Positions 7,878 through 16,187 of a DNA stretch of 64,000 nucleotides are shown in pieces (positions within the stretch are counted from its first letter, which is position 1; each line of letters begins with the position of its first letter). The position numbers were made by a program, and so were the translations under genes. Under the pieces are notes generated by a model. That model saw nothing but the letters and a program-made list of their open reading frames with translations. It was not told the DNA's origin and ran no database searches. Source of the DNA: Armatimonadota bacterium. GTDB lineage: Bacteria; Armatimonadota; Fimbriimonadia; Fimbriimonadales; Fimbriimonadaceae. The stretch covers positions 267,638-331,637 of the forward strand of contig JAFDWU010000002.1 of assembly GCA_018268315.1 (NCBI GenBank), read 5' to 3'.

Positions 7878-8360
7878 TTAGGGAAGGTCAGTGTTAAAGG
7901 TATCGACCACGCAAATCCACTTGCCGTGACGCTTCTTCCAGATTTCCAGGAACTTGCCGTGATCGGCGATGGTCTTGCCATGAGCATCCTTCATCGTAAG
8001 CTGGTACGTGCCGTAGCTATAAGCAATATCGTGCGATCGAGCCACTTCAACCTTCGTCGCCTTCCAGGAAACCGTCGACGTCGCGGCCGTTAGTGGCGCC
8101 CATGCGGGAGCGAAATCCTTCTTGTTCGTAATCGTGACTGCGTTTGGGAACAAGAGCACGGCGTCATCCGCATAGAACGCGATGGTCCCCTTCAGGTCAT
8201 GCGCGCCTGCCGTTTGCGACCACTTATCGTCCAAAGCAAGAATCGTTTGTTCATCGGTCATTCGAGCAGGTTTATGCTTCGCCTGAGCGAACAATGGGAC
8301 GATTGCAAGCAGTGCGGTGAGTGTGAAAACTGTCTTTAGCATCACACGCGTTTTTACCAT
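7878..8360 (-). CDS. Exported SnoaL/DUF4440-like (NTF2 fold) protein
   Basis: 160 aa. N-terminal signal peptide (hydrophobic LKTVFTLTALLAIVPLFAQA), then an NTF2-like domain: ILALDDKWSQTAGAHDLKGTIAFYADDAVLLFPN at the start and DHGKFLEIWKKRHGKWICVVDTFN at the end are the usual DUF4440/SnoaL-like signatures. These domains bind small molecules or act as accessory or catalytic units; no substrate can be given. The start could be the first Met or Met7. It lies upstream of tspO on the same strand and may be co-transcribed with it. Confidence 0.8.
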   Translation of the reverse strand: MVKTRVMLKTVFTLTALLAIVPLFAQAKHKPARMTDEQTILALDDKWSQTAGAHDLKGTIAFYADDAVLLFPNAVTITNKKDFAPAWAPLTAATSTVSWKATKVEVARSHDIAYSYGTYQLTMKDAHGKTIADHGKFLEIWKKRHGKWICVVDTFNTDLP

Positions 8361-8448
8361 GTTCTGCCATCGTATGCTCTAAAGGTTTAGCAATTTTAAG
8401 CGAAGGCCGTCACAGTAAGCGCGCCCGTAGACAACTCATGTTAATACC

Positions 8449-9261
8449 ATGATTAGTCTCAACCTTCGCTTAATCTCAGTTTCGCTCGCTGTCGCCTTTG
8501 CTTCCAGCCTCTTGGCAGTCGGCCCGACCAGCATGCTGTACGCAGTCAACGACCTGGAATTCGGCCCGAACACCGGGCTTGACCGTATCCAGGGCGCAAG
8601 CTATGCCAGCGGAAACACCGGCAACACCAACGATTACGCCATCGCCGTTTGGGGCGATGTTAGAACCTGTGGCTACTACAGCGGCGCCACCGGAAGCCGG
8701 TTCGACCTCAACGGCAACCCCCTTCCGGGCGGCCCTTACGCCAACACCTACGCCGCTGATCCGATCTACGACGGAACCTCGGACGGAACGTACAACTATG
8801 GAGTTGGTCGGTACGGGGGCGGCCTGTTTCGCTATGATCGCAACTGGCTTAACCCGACCACCCTGTGGGTGGACAACAACATGCCCGATCACAGCGGCAT
8901 TACCATGAATGTCTCTGATGGCAGCTTTTGGCTCAGCCAGTACGGCGGCATTGGGCTCATCGAACACTTTTCCGGTTCGGGAACGCTGCTAGGCTCCTTC
9001 GTTTCGGGCATCCGTGGCATCGTCGGCCTTGCCTACGATTCCGCCGATGGAACCCTTTGGATGAACAATGAGTTCGCGCCGGGTACGATCTACCAGTTCG
9101 ACCAGGTTGGCAATTTCCTTCAGCAAACCAGCTACGGAACGAACGGCGTGAAGATGTACGGCATGGAGTTCAACGAAGCAACAGTAACGCCGGAGCCAGC
9201 CACCATGGGCGCGCTCGCGCTTGGCGTTCTTGGAGTGCTCCGTCGCCGTCGCCGCAGCTAG
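8449..9261 (+). CDS. PEP-CTERM-type exported protein with repeated beta-propeller-like segments
   Basis: 270 aa. Signal peptide at the N-terminus and the tail TPEPATMGALALGVLGVL plus RRRRRS. The body contains stretches such as LYAVNDLEF, LWVDNNMPDHSG, GSFWLSQYG, GLAYDSADGTLWMNNEF and IYQFDQVGNFLQQTSY, which recall blades of a beta-propeller (YVTN/NHL-like) surface protein. No exact family is recognised. No good ribosome-binding site is seen before the ATG. The end overlaps the stop of the convergent GNAT gene by a few bases. Confidence 0.75.
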   Translation: MISLNLRLISVSLAVAFASSLLAVGPTSMLYAVNDLEFGPNTGLDRIQGASYASGNTGNTNDYAIAVWGDVRTCGYYSGATGSRFDLNGNPLPGGPYANTYAADPIYDGTSDGTYNYGVGRYGGGLFRYDRNWLNPTTLWVDNNMPDHSGITMNVSDGSFWLSQYGGIGLIEHFSGSGTLLGSFVSGIRGIVGLAYDSADGTLWMNNEFAPGTIYQFDQVGNFLQQTSYGTNGVKMYGMEFNEATVTPEPATMGALALGVLGVLRRRRRS

Positions 9262-10061
9262 GTAGATGCAGGAGCGCCGAACGTAAAGATATTCACTTCG
9301 GCGACATCATAGAACCCTAATCGCTTGTAAACGGGATGCCCCATCTGAGACGCCTGCAAGGTGCCGGTGCGGTATCCCTGTTTACGAGCTTCAATGAGCG
9401 GCAACGCGGTAACCGCCGCGCCAAGCCCCCTGCCCCGGAATTCGCTGACGGTGGCTACGCAGTAGATTCCTGCGATACCTCCATGGAAGAAGACCGCGCT
9501 GGTTGCTACCGCCTGATCATCAAGGAACGCCGTGTAATACAGAGCCACGTTGGGATCGAGGAGCCCGAATAGCTGGGCGACCTCCAGCGGCAAGCCATAA
9601 CCCGCCGCAAGCGCGCCTTGCCAAATTTCTAGATCTTCTTGGCTTTCAACGATCCTTAGTTCCATGCCCTCGGGCGTCGATGGATGCGGCATGGTTGTCA
9701 GGTCGATCATCATGGCCGGCAACGCAGCGGGCTCGGACCAACCCTTTTGTAACAACAATTCGCCCAGGTTTGTCGGCTTCGTATTCGGTCCAACCCACCA
9801 GAAGGCAGGCGCGCCGGATTGCTTGAGCCTTGCGGTGACATCCTCGATATAGGACTCGGCGTTCGGGACGTCGTTTCCGAACACCATGTTGCCAAACGGG
9901 TTCATCACCCCGCTCAGCATTTCTCGAACTCCCCCCTTCCGGCGGAATGTCGGTTGGCTCGAAAGAGCCACATCCAGCGCAATCTCGTAATGATCCTGAG
10001 CCGCCTGAATCAGCGATTTGGGAGTGAAGTCTTGCAGGCTCGGGAAGTCGGACGTCGTCAT
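9258..10061 (-). CDS. GNAT-family N-acetyltransferase
   Basis: 267 aa. The C-terminal half carries the GNAT acetyl-CoA motif A: GIYCVATVSEFRGRGLGAAV, where R-G-x-G-x-A binds the pyrophosphate, followed by EARKQGYRTGTLQAS and the usual GFYDVAEVNIF end. The N-terminal 120 residues are a less conserved extension, so a double-GNAT fold is possible. The substrate is unknown. Convergent with the upstream PEP-CTERM gene. Confidence 0.88.
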   Translation of the reverse strand: MTTSDFPSLQDFTPKSLIQAAQDHYEIALDVALSSQPTFRRKGGVREMLSGVMNPFGNMVFGNDVPNAESYIEDVTARLKQSGAPAFWWVGPNTKPTNLGELLLQKGWSEPAALPAMMIDLTTMPHPSTPEGMELRIVESQEDLEIWQGALAAGYGLPLEVAQLFGLLDPNVALYYTAFLDDQAVATSAVFFHGGIAGIYCVATVSEFRGRGLGAAVTALPLIEARKQGYRTGTLQASQMGHPVYKRLGFYDVAEVNIFTFGAPAST

Positions 10062-10145
10062 GCGCGGAAGTTAACCTGAAATCTTGCGCCTTAGCCGGTA
10101 GTTAACCGGGCAAAATGCGGGAGGCACAGTGGAACGAATCCAGTA

Positions 10146-10232
10146 ATGGAGACTCTCGCCACCATTCTGGACATCGTCGTAAGCGGCGCGATCTTCTTTG
10201 CCCTACGGTGGGCGAAAAGCCTGCGCCAGTAA
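10146..10232 (+). CDS. Possible 28-aa single-helix membrane protein
   Basis: A short frame (METLATILDIVVSGAIFFAL followed by RWAKSLRQ) with one predicted membrane helix flanked by an acidic N-terminus and a basic C-terminus, as in many small membrane proteins. No convincing Shine-Dalgarno precedes it, and GGGAGG lies about 20 bases upstream. Function unknown; it may be chance. Confidence 0.3.
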   Translation: METLATILDIVVSGAIFFALRWAKSLRQ

Positions 10233-10241
10233 GCGGTCAGC

Positions 10242-10421
10242 TTAGACCCGCGCAGGAACTTCCGAGGTGGTCGGATCGATGATCGTCCGAACCTCGTTCA
10301 CCGCATTCGCAGGAAATCCGCCCATGGCCACGTGCTTGCGGCGCTGCGAGATGCCCTGAAGGTCGGCGGCGCTGAGGTTCCCTGCGCCCGGGATTTCACG
10401 TTCAATAACAAGTTTCGGCAT
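10242..10421 (-). pseudogene. DUF4242-like gene with internal deletion
   Basis: A 59-codon frame. Its N-terminus (MPKLVIEREIPGAGNLSAAD, then LQGISQ) and C-terminus (GGFPANAVNEVRTIIDPTTS) match, from memory of the family, the two ends of DUF4242 (nickel-binding-type) proteins, which are about 90 aa long. The middle of about 30-40 residues, containing the usual W-V-x-SY-V-x-DKIYC-x-Y segment, is missing, with the frame kept. It is too short for most ORF filters. No clear ribosome-binding site. It may be a decayed gene, or a minimal functional variant. The rest of the 10062-10597 gap holds no other gene. Confidence 0.6.
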
Positions 10422-10597
10422 GCCCTCATTACAAGCAGAGCACCCGCATCTGTGCCGGTTTCCCGCCGAACCCGGAAATTTCTCCTTGTCCGTGACATTC
10501 CCCTCAAGGGAAACGATCAGAAGGCACGCCCATGCTCGTCGTCTTTTACAACTTGCTTTGAAAGTTTGGGGACCCTTTGCCCCAAGGAGAATTGAAA

Positions 10598-12304
10598 ATG
10601 ACCCTTCGCTTCAGATTGTTAGTCCTGATTGGACTTCTGGCGTTCATCATCGGATGCGGTGGTGGCGGCACAAGCTCCGGTGGTGGCGCTTCAGGCCCAA
10701 TGACCAGCCTGTATATCACCGATGACATCAGCTCAGCCTATAGTTCCGTCTGGGTGACGGTCAAGAAGATCAGCCTCGATAACGCGGCTGGCAAGTCGGT
10801 CGTCGCGTACAACGACAGCACAGGAACCCAGCTCGACCTCCGCAGCCTGCACGATAACAGTGGATCGCTGTTCGCGCTGATTGCAACCGCCAGCCTGCCT
10901 TCCGATACCTACACCAAGGTTCATATCTTTGTGGATCAGCACGTGAGCCTGCTGCCAACGGGCCAGCAGAACGCCATCTCCGCAACCATCGCGGGCGCCG
11001 ACGCCAATGGGCTGGTTGACGTCAACTTTGCAATCCATCAGGACCTCTCCGGCAAGGGCTTTGTTATCGACTTTCCGCTGGATCAATGGGTGTTGAGCGG
11101 CGGCGTGTTGACGCCGGTCGCGCGATCCGGCGACTCCTCGACACTGGGAGACGAGCATCGTCATGTCAAAACCGAGTGGCGCGGCACTGTATCCGGGCTT
11201 TCGGGAGCAGTGCCTAACCAGACCTTTACGCTGACCACAAAGGGCGGGAATAGCATCACCATTCAAACATCCAGCGCAACGGCGGTGTTCAACAACAATG
11301 GCAGCGCGAACCCCAGCCTCGCCAACGGTCAGAAAGTGAATGTGCGCGGTCTTGCCGACCCCGCAACCAACGTCATCAACGCCGATGTTGTGCGCATCCT
11401 CGTGGTCGATGACGACGACAATCCGCGCGCCTTCGGCCCGCCGACCAACGTTGTGCCGCCATCGGGCGATAGCCTTGCCGGCACGTTCGACGTAACCATC
11501 AACAATTGCCACGGCTTCCTGCCGAACGGGGCGGTGGTCCACATCGCAACCGATGCCAACACCAAGTTCTTCACCTGGTTTGGGCGATCGCTTGGCGCGG
11601 CGGACTTCTACGCCACACTCTCAACTGCAGCGGCGGTAGAGGTTGTGGGAACCTATGATGCCAATTCAAACACCATAACTGCCTCCTATGCCCGCGACAT
11701 CGTTCCTGGCGACAAGGCGGATGCAAAGGCAAAGGGTGTGCCGTCAAATCCCGATTCGGTGGCGGGAACCTTCGACCTTAAAGTTGATGAAGCCGATGGC
11801 ATGTACGTGGATGCCGACAAGCACCCAACCATCCATGTCGTGCTCCTGCCCGATGCCGAGTTGCTAGACCAGAACTATAACTCGGTGGACCAGAGCACCT
11901 TCTTCACAGACCTTCAATCCGTGATTACGAACAACCAGGAAGTGCAAGTGGTGGGCACCTACAATGCCGACACCAAGACCCTTTCGGTTAGCCACGCGAA
12001 GATCGATAAGGAAAACTCGGATGATGGCGTTCGCGCCCTCGTCTCTGGCCCGGCAGGCAGCATTGATACCGTCGGCAAGTCGCTGGTGATCACCGCCACC
12101 CATTGGCAGGACATCAATCTGACAAGCGGGCAGCCGGTCACGGTTCATTGGGATCAGAACACCGTGTTCAAGGATTCCCATATGAACGTGATCACCGTCG
12201 ACCAGTTCGTCACCTTGGCCGCAAGCGGCCCCGTGATCGTGGTTGGGCAAATTCAGCCTGACGGCAGCATCAACGCGATCAAGCTAATGGCCCTCGGTCA
12301 CTAG
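10598..12304 (+). CDS. Lipoprotein with DUF4382 and DUF5666-like repeats
   Basis: 568 aa from the ATG at 10598, chosen because AAGGAGA lies at 10584-10590 and the protein then begins with a lipoprotein signal (LLVLIGLLAFIIGC, Cys at about 20) and a Gly/Ser linker. An N-terminal DUF4382 domain (SLYITDDISSAYSSVWVTVK to about residue 150) is followed by at least three or four repeated beta-rich units of 60-80 aa (for example GQKVNVRGLADPATNVINAD, VVGTYDANSNTITASYARDI, VVGTYNADTKTLSVSHAKID) that match the DUF5666 style. Likely anchored in a membrane and exposed to the periplasm or surface. Binding partner unknown. A small stem TTGGGG/CCCCAA sits just before the Shine-Dalgarno. Confidence 0.82.
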   Translation: MTLRFRLLVLIGLLAFIIGCGGGGTSSGGGASGPMTSLYITDDISSAYSSVWVTVKKISLDNAAGKSVVAYNDSTGTQLDLRSLHDNSGSLFALIATASLPSDTYTKVHIFVDQHVSLLPTGQQNAISATIAGADANGLVDVNFAIHQDLSGKGFVIDFPLDQWVLSGGVLTPVARSGDSSTLGDEHRHVKTEWRGTVSGLSGAVPNQTFTLTTKGGNSITIQTSSATAVFNNNGSANPSLANGQKVNVRGLADPATNVINADVVRILVVDDDDNPRAFGPPTNVVPPSGDSLAGTFDVTINNCHGFLPNGAVVHIATDANTKFFTWFGRSLGAADFYATLSTAAAVEVVGTYDANSNTITASYARDIVPGDKADAKAKGVPSNPDSVAGTFDLKVDEADGMYVDADKHPTIHVVLLPDAELLDQNYNSVDQSTFFTDLQSVITNNQEVQVVGTYNADTKTLSVSHAKIDKENSDDGVRALVSGPAGSIDTVGKSLVITATHWQDINLTSGQPVTVHWDQNTVFKDSHMNVITVDQFVTLAASGPVIVVGQIQPDGSINAIKLMALGH

Positions 12305-12896
12305 CAAAACCTGAGCGCGCGTGAGGAACGTCCTCACGCGCGCCCTCTCCGCCCTCCGGACCTTGAGATATCTTGCTCACCGAGCCATCTCGATTGCAGA
12401 CATACCCATCGCGCTGATCTTTCCACAGCCCCACTGCAATTCGGAACCTAAAGTAGACGTCAAGTCTCTTCCATCCAGCTTTACAGATTGCAATAGGCAG
12501 TGCGGAAGAGACGGTCCCCAACCCAAAGCCGTAGAGGATCATGGGAAAGTTGACGTTGCGGCTTTGGGGAACAAGGATGCTCACAGCATTAAGGGCCAGA
12601 GTGAAGACCATATAGGGCCCAAGAGGCGCAACGGAGCGAGCAAGAACCATAAGTCTTCGCCGGAGCCAAAAGAGAGTCAAGAATGTGCGGGGCAGCAAGT
12701 AAATGAGTCCAAGCAACGCCTCTCCGCCCACGAACCGACCAAAGGCGCAGGCGGCGGCAAATACCAAAGCATCGTTCCAGCCGCTCCGGATTAGAACGTA
12801 GACTGCCGCCCCACAGCAAAACAGGAATAGCACGTTTGAGGCGGCAACACCAGACTTATCGAGTGGTGGGTAGCTATCTTCTTCCACGCCTCTCAA
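12279..12896 (-). CDS. Membrane protein of unknown function
   Basis: 205 aa. Four or five hydrophobic segments (for example NVLFLFCCGAAVYVLI, ALVFAAACAFGRFVGG, GLIYLLPRTFLTLFW, YMVFTLALNAVSILV, MILYGFGLGTVSSALPI) with charged loops between, so an inner-membrane protein is likely. No family recognised. The C-terminal tail of about 40 residues is rich in Gly, Glu, Arg and Ser and is encoded across a perfect 13-bp hairpin, so the real protein may end earlier if the 3' end is degraded. A frame on the opposite strand covers the same DNA but has no protein-like composition. It is convergent with the preceding lipoprotein gene. Confidence 0.6.
   Translation of the reverse strand: MRGVEEDSYPPLDKSGVAASNVLFLFCCGAAVYVLIRSGWNDALVFAAACAFGRFVGGEALLGLIYLLPRTFLTLFWLRRRLMVLARSVAPLGPYMVFTLALNAVSILVPQSRNVNFPMILYGFGLGTVSSALPIAICKAGWKRLDVYFRFRIAVGLWKDQRDGYVCNRDGSVSKISQGPEGGEGAREDVPHARSGFASDRGPLA
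12315..12343 (+). terminator. Perfect 13-bp hairpin, probable terminator
   Basis: GCGCGCGTGAGGA and TCCTCACGCGCGC separated by 3 nt, 10 bases after the lipoprotein stop. No T-run follows on either strand. It lies inside the last codons of the minus-strand membrane protein gene, so it may act on both convergent transcripts. Confidence 0.6.
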
Positions 12897-12954
12897 TGGT
12901 ACTACACCAATAATCTGAATCGGCGAATTCGCTTCGCCGTCGGCACATTATCCG

Positions 12955-12960
12955 TATACT
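12955..12960 (+). promoter_or_regulatory. -10 element (TATACT) for a leaderless start
   Basis: TATACT lies 6 nt before the ATG at 12967, and no Shine-Dalgarno is present, so transcription would start at or next to the ATG. The -35 match is weak (TTCGCC at 12933-12938). Confidence 0.5.
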
Positions 12961-12966
12961 GTTCCC

Positions 12967-15603
12967 ATGCTGCCCGCGGGAACTGTAACCTTCCTTTTCA
13001 CGGATATCGAGGGAAGTACCGCCCGGTGGGAAGCCAATTCCGAGCGGATGAGCGCGGCGCTTGCCGATCACAACAAGGTCTTCGAGCGGATCGCCGCTGA
13101 ATACTCTGGCGCGATTTTCAAGACGGTTGGCGATGCTTACTGCATCGCATTCAGCAGCGCGGAAGATGCTGCTTCCGCAGCCATTGCCGCCCAGGAGAAT
13201 CTTGCAAGATCGCCGGATCCGCTTTTGGTTCGGATGGCTCTCCACACGGCCTCTATACACCCAACCGGCGACGATTACTTCGGCCCGCCGCTGAACCGTG
13301 TGGCGCGAATTCTCTCCGCTGCCAATGGCGGCCAGATTGTGATGAGCGATGCCACCAAAGGGCTTCTCCCATCCAAATTTGCAGTCAAGAGCCTGGGGGC
13401 CCACGCCTTGAAGGACCTCCTGGAGCCGGCGAATCTGTGGCAACTCGGATCGGGCAACTTCGGGGAGTTGCGGGGCATGGCTTCCATCCGTAACAACCTG
13501 CCACTTCAGACCACCTCATTTGTGGGTCGCACCGAAGAGATGGAGCAGCTTCAAGGCTTTCTGGAAAAGTCTCGCCTCATAACGCTTACCGGAACAGGCG
13601 GCACTGGCAAGTCTCGACTTGCTCTTCAATTTGCAGCGGAGAACATGGAGCGATTTCCCGACGGCGTCTGGTTCTGCGAACTCGCTCCCCTGCCAGAACG
13701 CGAAGATGTCCTGAGAGCCATTGTTGCCGCAGTGGGAGCCCCCGACGTCATCGGGACCTTGCAAGACAGGCTCGTGATGTACCTCTCCGGCAAGCGCAGC
13801 CTCGTCATCTTGGATAACTGCGAGCACGTTCTGGACGCTGCCTCCAAAGTTGCTGAGAGCCTCATTCTTAGCTGCCCGCTGATCACCATCGTCGCTACTA
13901 GCCGCGAGCCGCTAGGGGCGCGGGGCGAAGTCCCCTTCCGCGTGCCTTCCCTGCCCTCGCCCGATCCATCGCGAAGGCTCAGCCTTGACGACCTTGATCG
14001 CTTCGGTTCGACTGCTCTTTTCGTTGACCGCCTCTCCATCGCCGCCCCTTCTTATGAGCTGCAGCCCCAGGAGGCGGGCACCATCGCCCACATTTGCAAC
14101 CGGCTGGATGGCATTCCATTAGCGATTGAGCTTGCCGCCGCCCGAGGGCGAGCAATGAGCCTTGAGCATATCGAAAAGCGGCTTGATGATCGCTTTAGGC
14201 TGCTGACCGGTGGGAGCCGTAACGCTCTCTCCCGCCAGCAAACACTACGAGCGCTCATCGACTGGTCAGTTCAGCTTCTCGACGAGCAGGAGCGCCGCTT
14301 CTTCGTCACCCTCTCGGTATTCGGCGGAGGCTGGAATCTCGACGCCGCCGAGGCCGTTTGCACCGATGAAGCCGCGGGCACTGAAGAGTGGCAAGTGCTG
14401 GACCTGCTGACCGCCCTCGTCGACAAGTCCCTTGTCGTATATGAGCGATCCAGTGACCGTTACCGCATGCTGGAAAGCGTTCGGCAGTACGCCCTGGAGC
14501 GGCTTGAGCAAACCGACATGACGATAGCGCTGAGAGACCGCCATGCCGAGCATTTTCTCAAGCTCGCCGCGCCATTGGTTGGCAAGCACACAACTGAAAG
14601 CTCTGTTGCCGCGCACCGCAAGTTTGCCAATGACTACGAGAATTTCCGAACCGCGGTTGAATGGGTAGCCGGGCAGGAAGGCGGGCGGCAAACGGCGATT
14701 CAGGCTCTCAGTGCCGCCTCTCAGGGCTTCCACTCTCTCGGCCGCCCGGACGAGTTCGTCCGCATGATGAAACCGCTGCTGGAAGATCCGGACGAATTAG
14801 ACCCGGAGACTCTTTCCTACGCAAGGCTGACTCTGACGATCTGCAAAACGCTGACCGGGGACCCTCAGGGGCTTGAAGACGCACTCGCGGCGCGAGACCA
14901 ATTCGACAAACTCGATCCCGAATGGCGTGCTCGGTGGCGCATCGCAATTGGCCACGCGCTTTTCATGGCGGGCCGATATGAAGAGGACATTGAATTTGTC
15001 CGTGCAGGAATCCGGATTGAAGGCGAAGCGGAGCGCACGCCGTGGTTCCACTACCTATATATGCATGAGGGCAACAGCCTTGCCGCCCTTCGCAGATTTG
15101 ACGAGGCGCTGACTGCCTACCGAGCCTGCATCGCGGGTCTGGGAGGAATTGGCGACGAGCGCGGGTGCGTGGCGGGGCTCTCAAACATGGTAACGGTTCA
15201 CACCGTGAGGGGCAGCTTAAGGGATGCAATCGAAGCGAGTCTGGAACTCAACCGCAGGTCAACCTCAAACGGCATCTACCCAGCTGCTCGCGGACATCTC
15301 CTGATGGCCTTCGGTCACCTTGCGCTTGACCTGGGAGAGTATGAAGTTGCGGCGATGCTGGCTGGTGGCGGCTTCGGAATGCGAGAAGCATCCGGCGTAG
15401 CCGCGGACCCAGTTGACCGAATGATGGAGGACTGCACCAAAGAGCGGCTAAGCGCGGTCATTCCAGCAAAGGAATTGGAGGAGTGGTTAGAGCGGGGCCG
15501 TCGAACCGATTGGGAGCCGTGGTTCGTCGCCCTGGTTCCGGTGACGATGGACGAAATCTACACAGAGCCAGTCCAGATTCCGAACCGAAACCTCATCCGA
15601 TAG
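12967..15603 (+). CDS. Class III nucleotide cyclase fused to a STAND-type ATPase and TPR-like repeats
   Basis: 878 aa. Residues 1-165: class III adenylate/guanylate cyclase homology domain, with metal-binding Asp13 in FTDIEGS and Asp56 in KTVGDAY, and a GPPLNRVARIL helix near 105. About 185-480: STAND/NB-ARC-like ATPase, with P-loop LTGTGGTGKS (near 204-214), Walker B-type LVILDNCEHV (near 278) and a SREPLGARGE motif. About 480-878: helical TPR-like repeats. This order matches a common family of multidomain signalling proteins annotated as cyclase/LuxR-type ATPases, but no HTH is seen at the C-terminus. It probably makes cAMP or cGMP under control of the ATPase sensor; the ligand is unknown. 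It overlaps the convergent SRPBCC gene by 11 bases. Confidence 0.88.
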   Translation: MLPAGTVTFLFTDIEGSTARWEANSERMSAALADHNKVFERIAAEYSGAIFKTVGDAYCIAFSSAEDAASAAIAAQENLARSPDPLLVRMALHTASIHPTGDDYFGPPLNRVARILSAANGGQIVMSDATKGLLPSKFAVKSLGAHALKDLLEPANLWQLGSGNFGELRGMASIRNNLPLQTTSFVGRTEEMEQLQGFLEKSRLITLTGTGGTGKSRLALQFAAENMERFPDGVWFCELAPLPEREDVLRAIVAAVGAPDVIGTLQDRLVMYLSGKRSLVILDNCEHVLDAASKVAESLILSCPLITIVATSREPLGARGEVPFRVPSLPSPDPSRRLSLDDLDRFGSTALFVDRLSIAAPSYELQPQEAGTIAHICNRLDGIPLAIELAAARGRAMSLEHIEKRLDDRFRLLTGGSRNALSRQQTLRALIDWSVQLLDEQERRFFVTLSVFGGGWNLDAAEAVCTDEAAGTEEWQVLDLLTALVDKSLVVYERSSDRYRMLESVRQYALERLEQTDMTIALRDRHAEHFLKLAAPLVGKHTTESSVAAHRKFANDYENFRTAVEWVAGQEGGRQTAIQALSAASQGFHSLGRPDEFVRMMKPLLEDPDELDPETLSYARLTLTICKTLTGDPQGLEDALAARDQFDKLDPEWRARWRIAIGHALFMAGRYEEDIEFVRAGIRIEGEAERTPWFHYLYMHEGNSLAALRRFDEALTAYRACIAGLGGIGDERGCVAGLSNMVTVHTVRGSLRDAIEASLELNRRSTSNGIYPAARGHLLMAFGHLALDLGEYEVAAMLAGGGFGMREASGVAADPVDRMMEDCTKERLSAVIPAKELEEWLERGRRTDWEPWFVALVPVTMDEIYTEPVQIPNRNLIR

Positions 15604-16066
15604 GTTGTTTGGTAGGCAGCAGATCCTTGATCACCTTCTCACGGTAAGCAAAGATTGCCTTTACTTTAGGGCGAACTATCAGAGGGCTAATTATGCGGTC
15701 AAGCGGTCCAAAGCCGATCGCATAGTTCACCTCGTCGGTCATACGCACGCCTTCTTTCACGGCCTCGAAGTGATGCTGGTGATGCCACATCTTGTAGGGC
15801 CCCGCGCGCTGCTCATCGACAAAGAATCTGCCTTCCTCAACATGTTTGATTTCGGTAATCCATGTCACAGGAATTCCGAGCAGGGGCCGAACGGTATACC
15901 GAATGATGAGCCCCGAATAGACATGATCGGGCAGTTCACTTTGGATCGCAAAGCCCATCTCCGGTGGAGTAATCCGCGCCAGATTGCGCGGATCTGAAAA
16001 GAACGCCCAGGCAGTGTCGATATCCGTGTTCAGAACCTGCTCGAACTTAAGCGTCTCAACTCTCAC
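15593..16066 (-). CDS. SRPBCC (START/polyketide cyclase-like) family protein
   Basis: 157 aa with a GTG start. The pattern VETLKFEQVLNTDIDTAWAF, FSDPRNLARITPPEMGF and a later KMWHHQHHFEAVKEGVRMTD plus EVNYAIGFGPLDRI is typical of the cyclase/dehydrase-type SRPBCC ligand-binding proteins (CoxG/ligand-binding SRPBCC group). It folds as a helix-grip domain with a hydrophobic pocket; the ligand is unknown. Upstream, a -10-like TAGAAT lies 6 nt before the start codon, suggesting a leaderless mRNA. It is convergent with the cyclase gene. Confidence 0.85.
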   Translation of the reverse strand: MRVETLKFEQVLNTDIDTAWAFFSDPRNLARITPPEMGFAIQSELPDHVYSGLIIRYTVRPLLGIPVTWITEIKHVEEGRFFVDEQRAGPYKMWHHQHHFEAVKEGVRMTDEVNYAIGFGPLDRIISPLIVRPKVKAIFAYREKVIKDLLPTKQPIG

Positions 16067-16072
16067 TTCAGG

Positions 16073-16078
16073 ATTCTA
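16073..16078 (-). promoter_or_regulatory. -10 element (TAGAAT) 6 nt before a start codon
   Basis: On the minus strand TAGAAT is followed by 6 nt and then the GTG at 16066. This spacing would put the transcription start on the start codon. Confidence 0.45.
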
Positions 16079-16187
16079 CGGCGCTTCTCGTTCATGCATT
16101 TCCTCTTGGTAGCAGGAAGGTGGATCACAGGCGACTCTAAGTTCGTATACTAAACCATCGTCCGAGACATCCGGGGGAAGCAAGAAC

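Noticed and set aside
12321-12794. 157-codon plus-strand frame opposite the membrane protein
   Set aside because: The minus-strand protein has several clear membrane segments; the plus frame is low-complexity Lys/Glu/Pro-rich without a start context.
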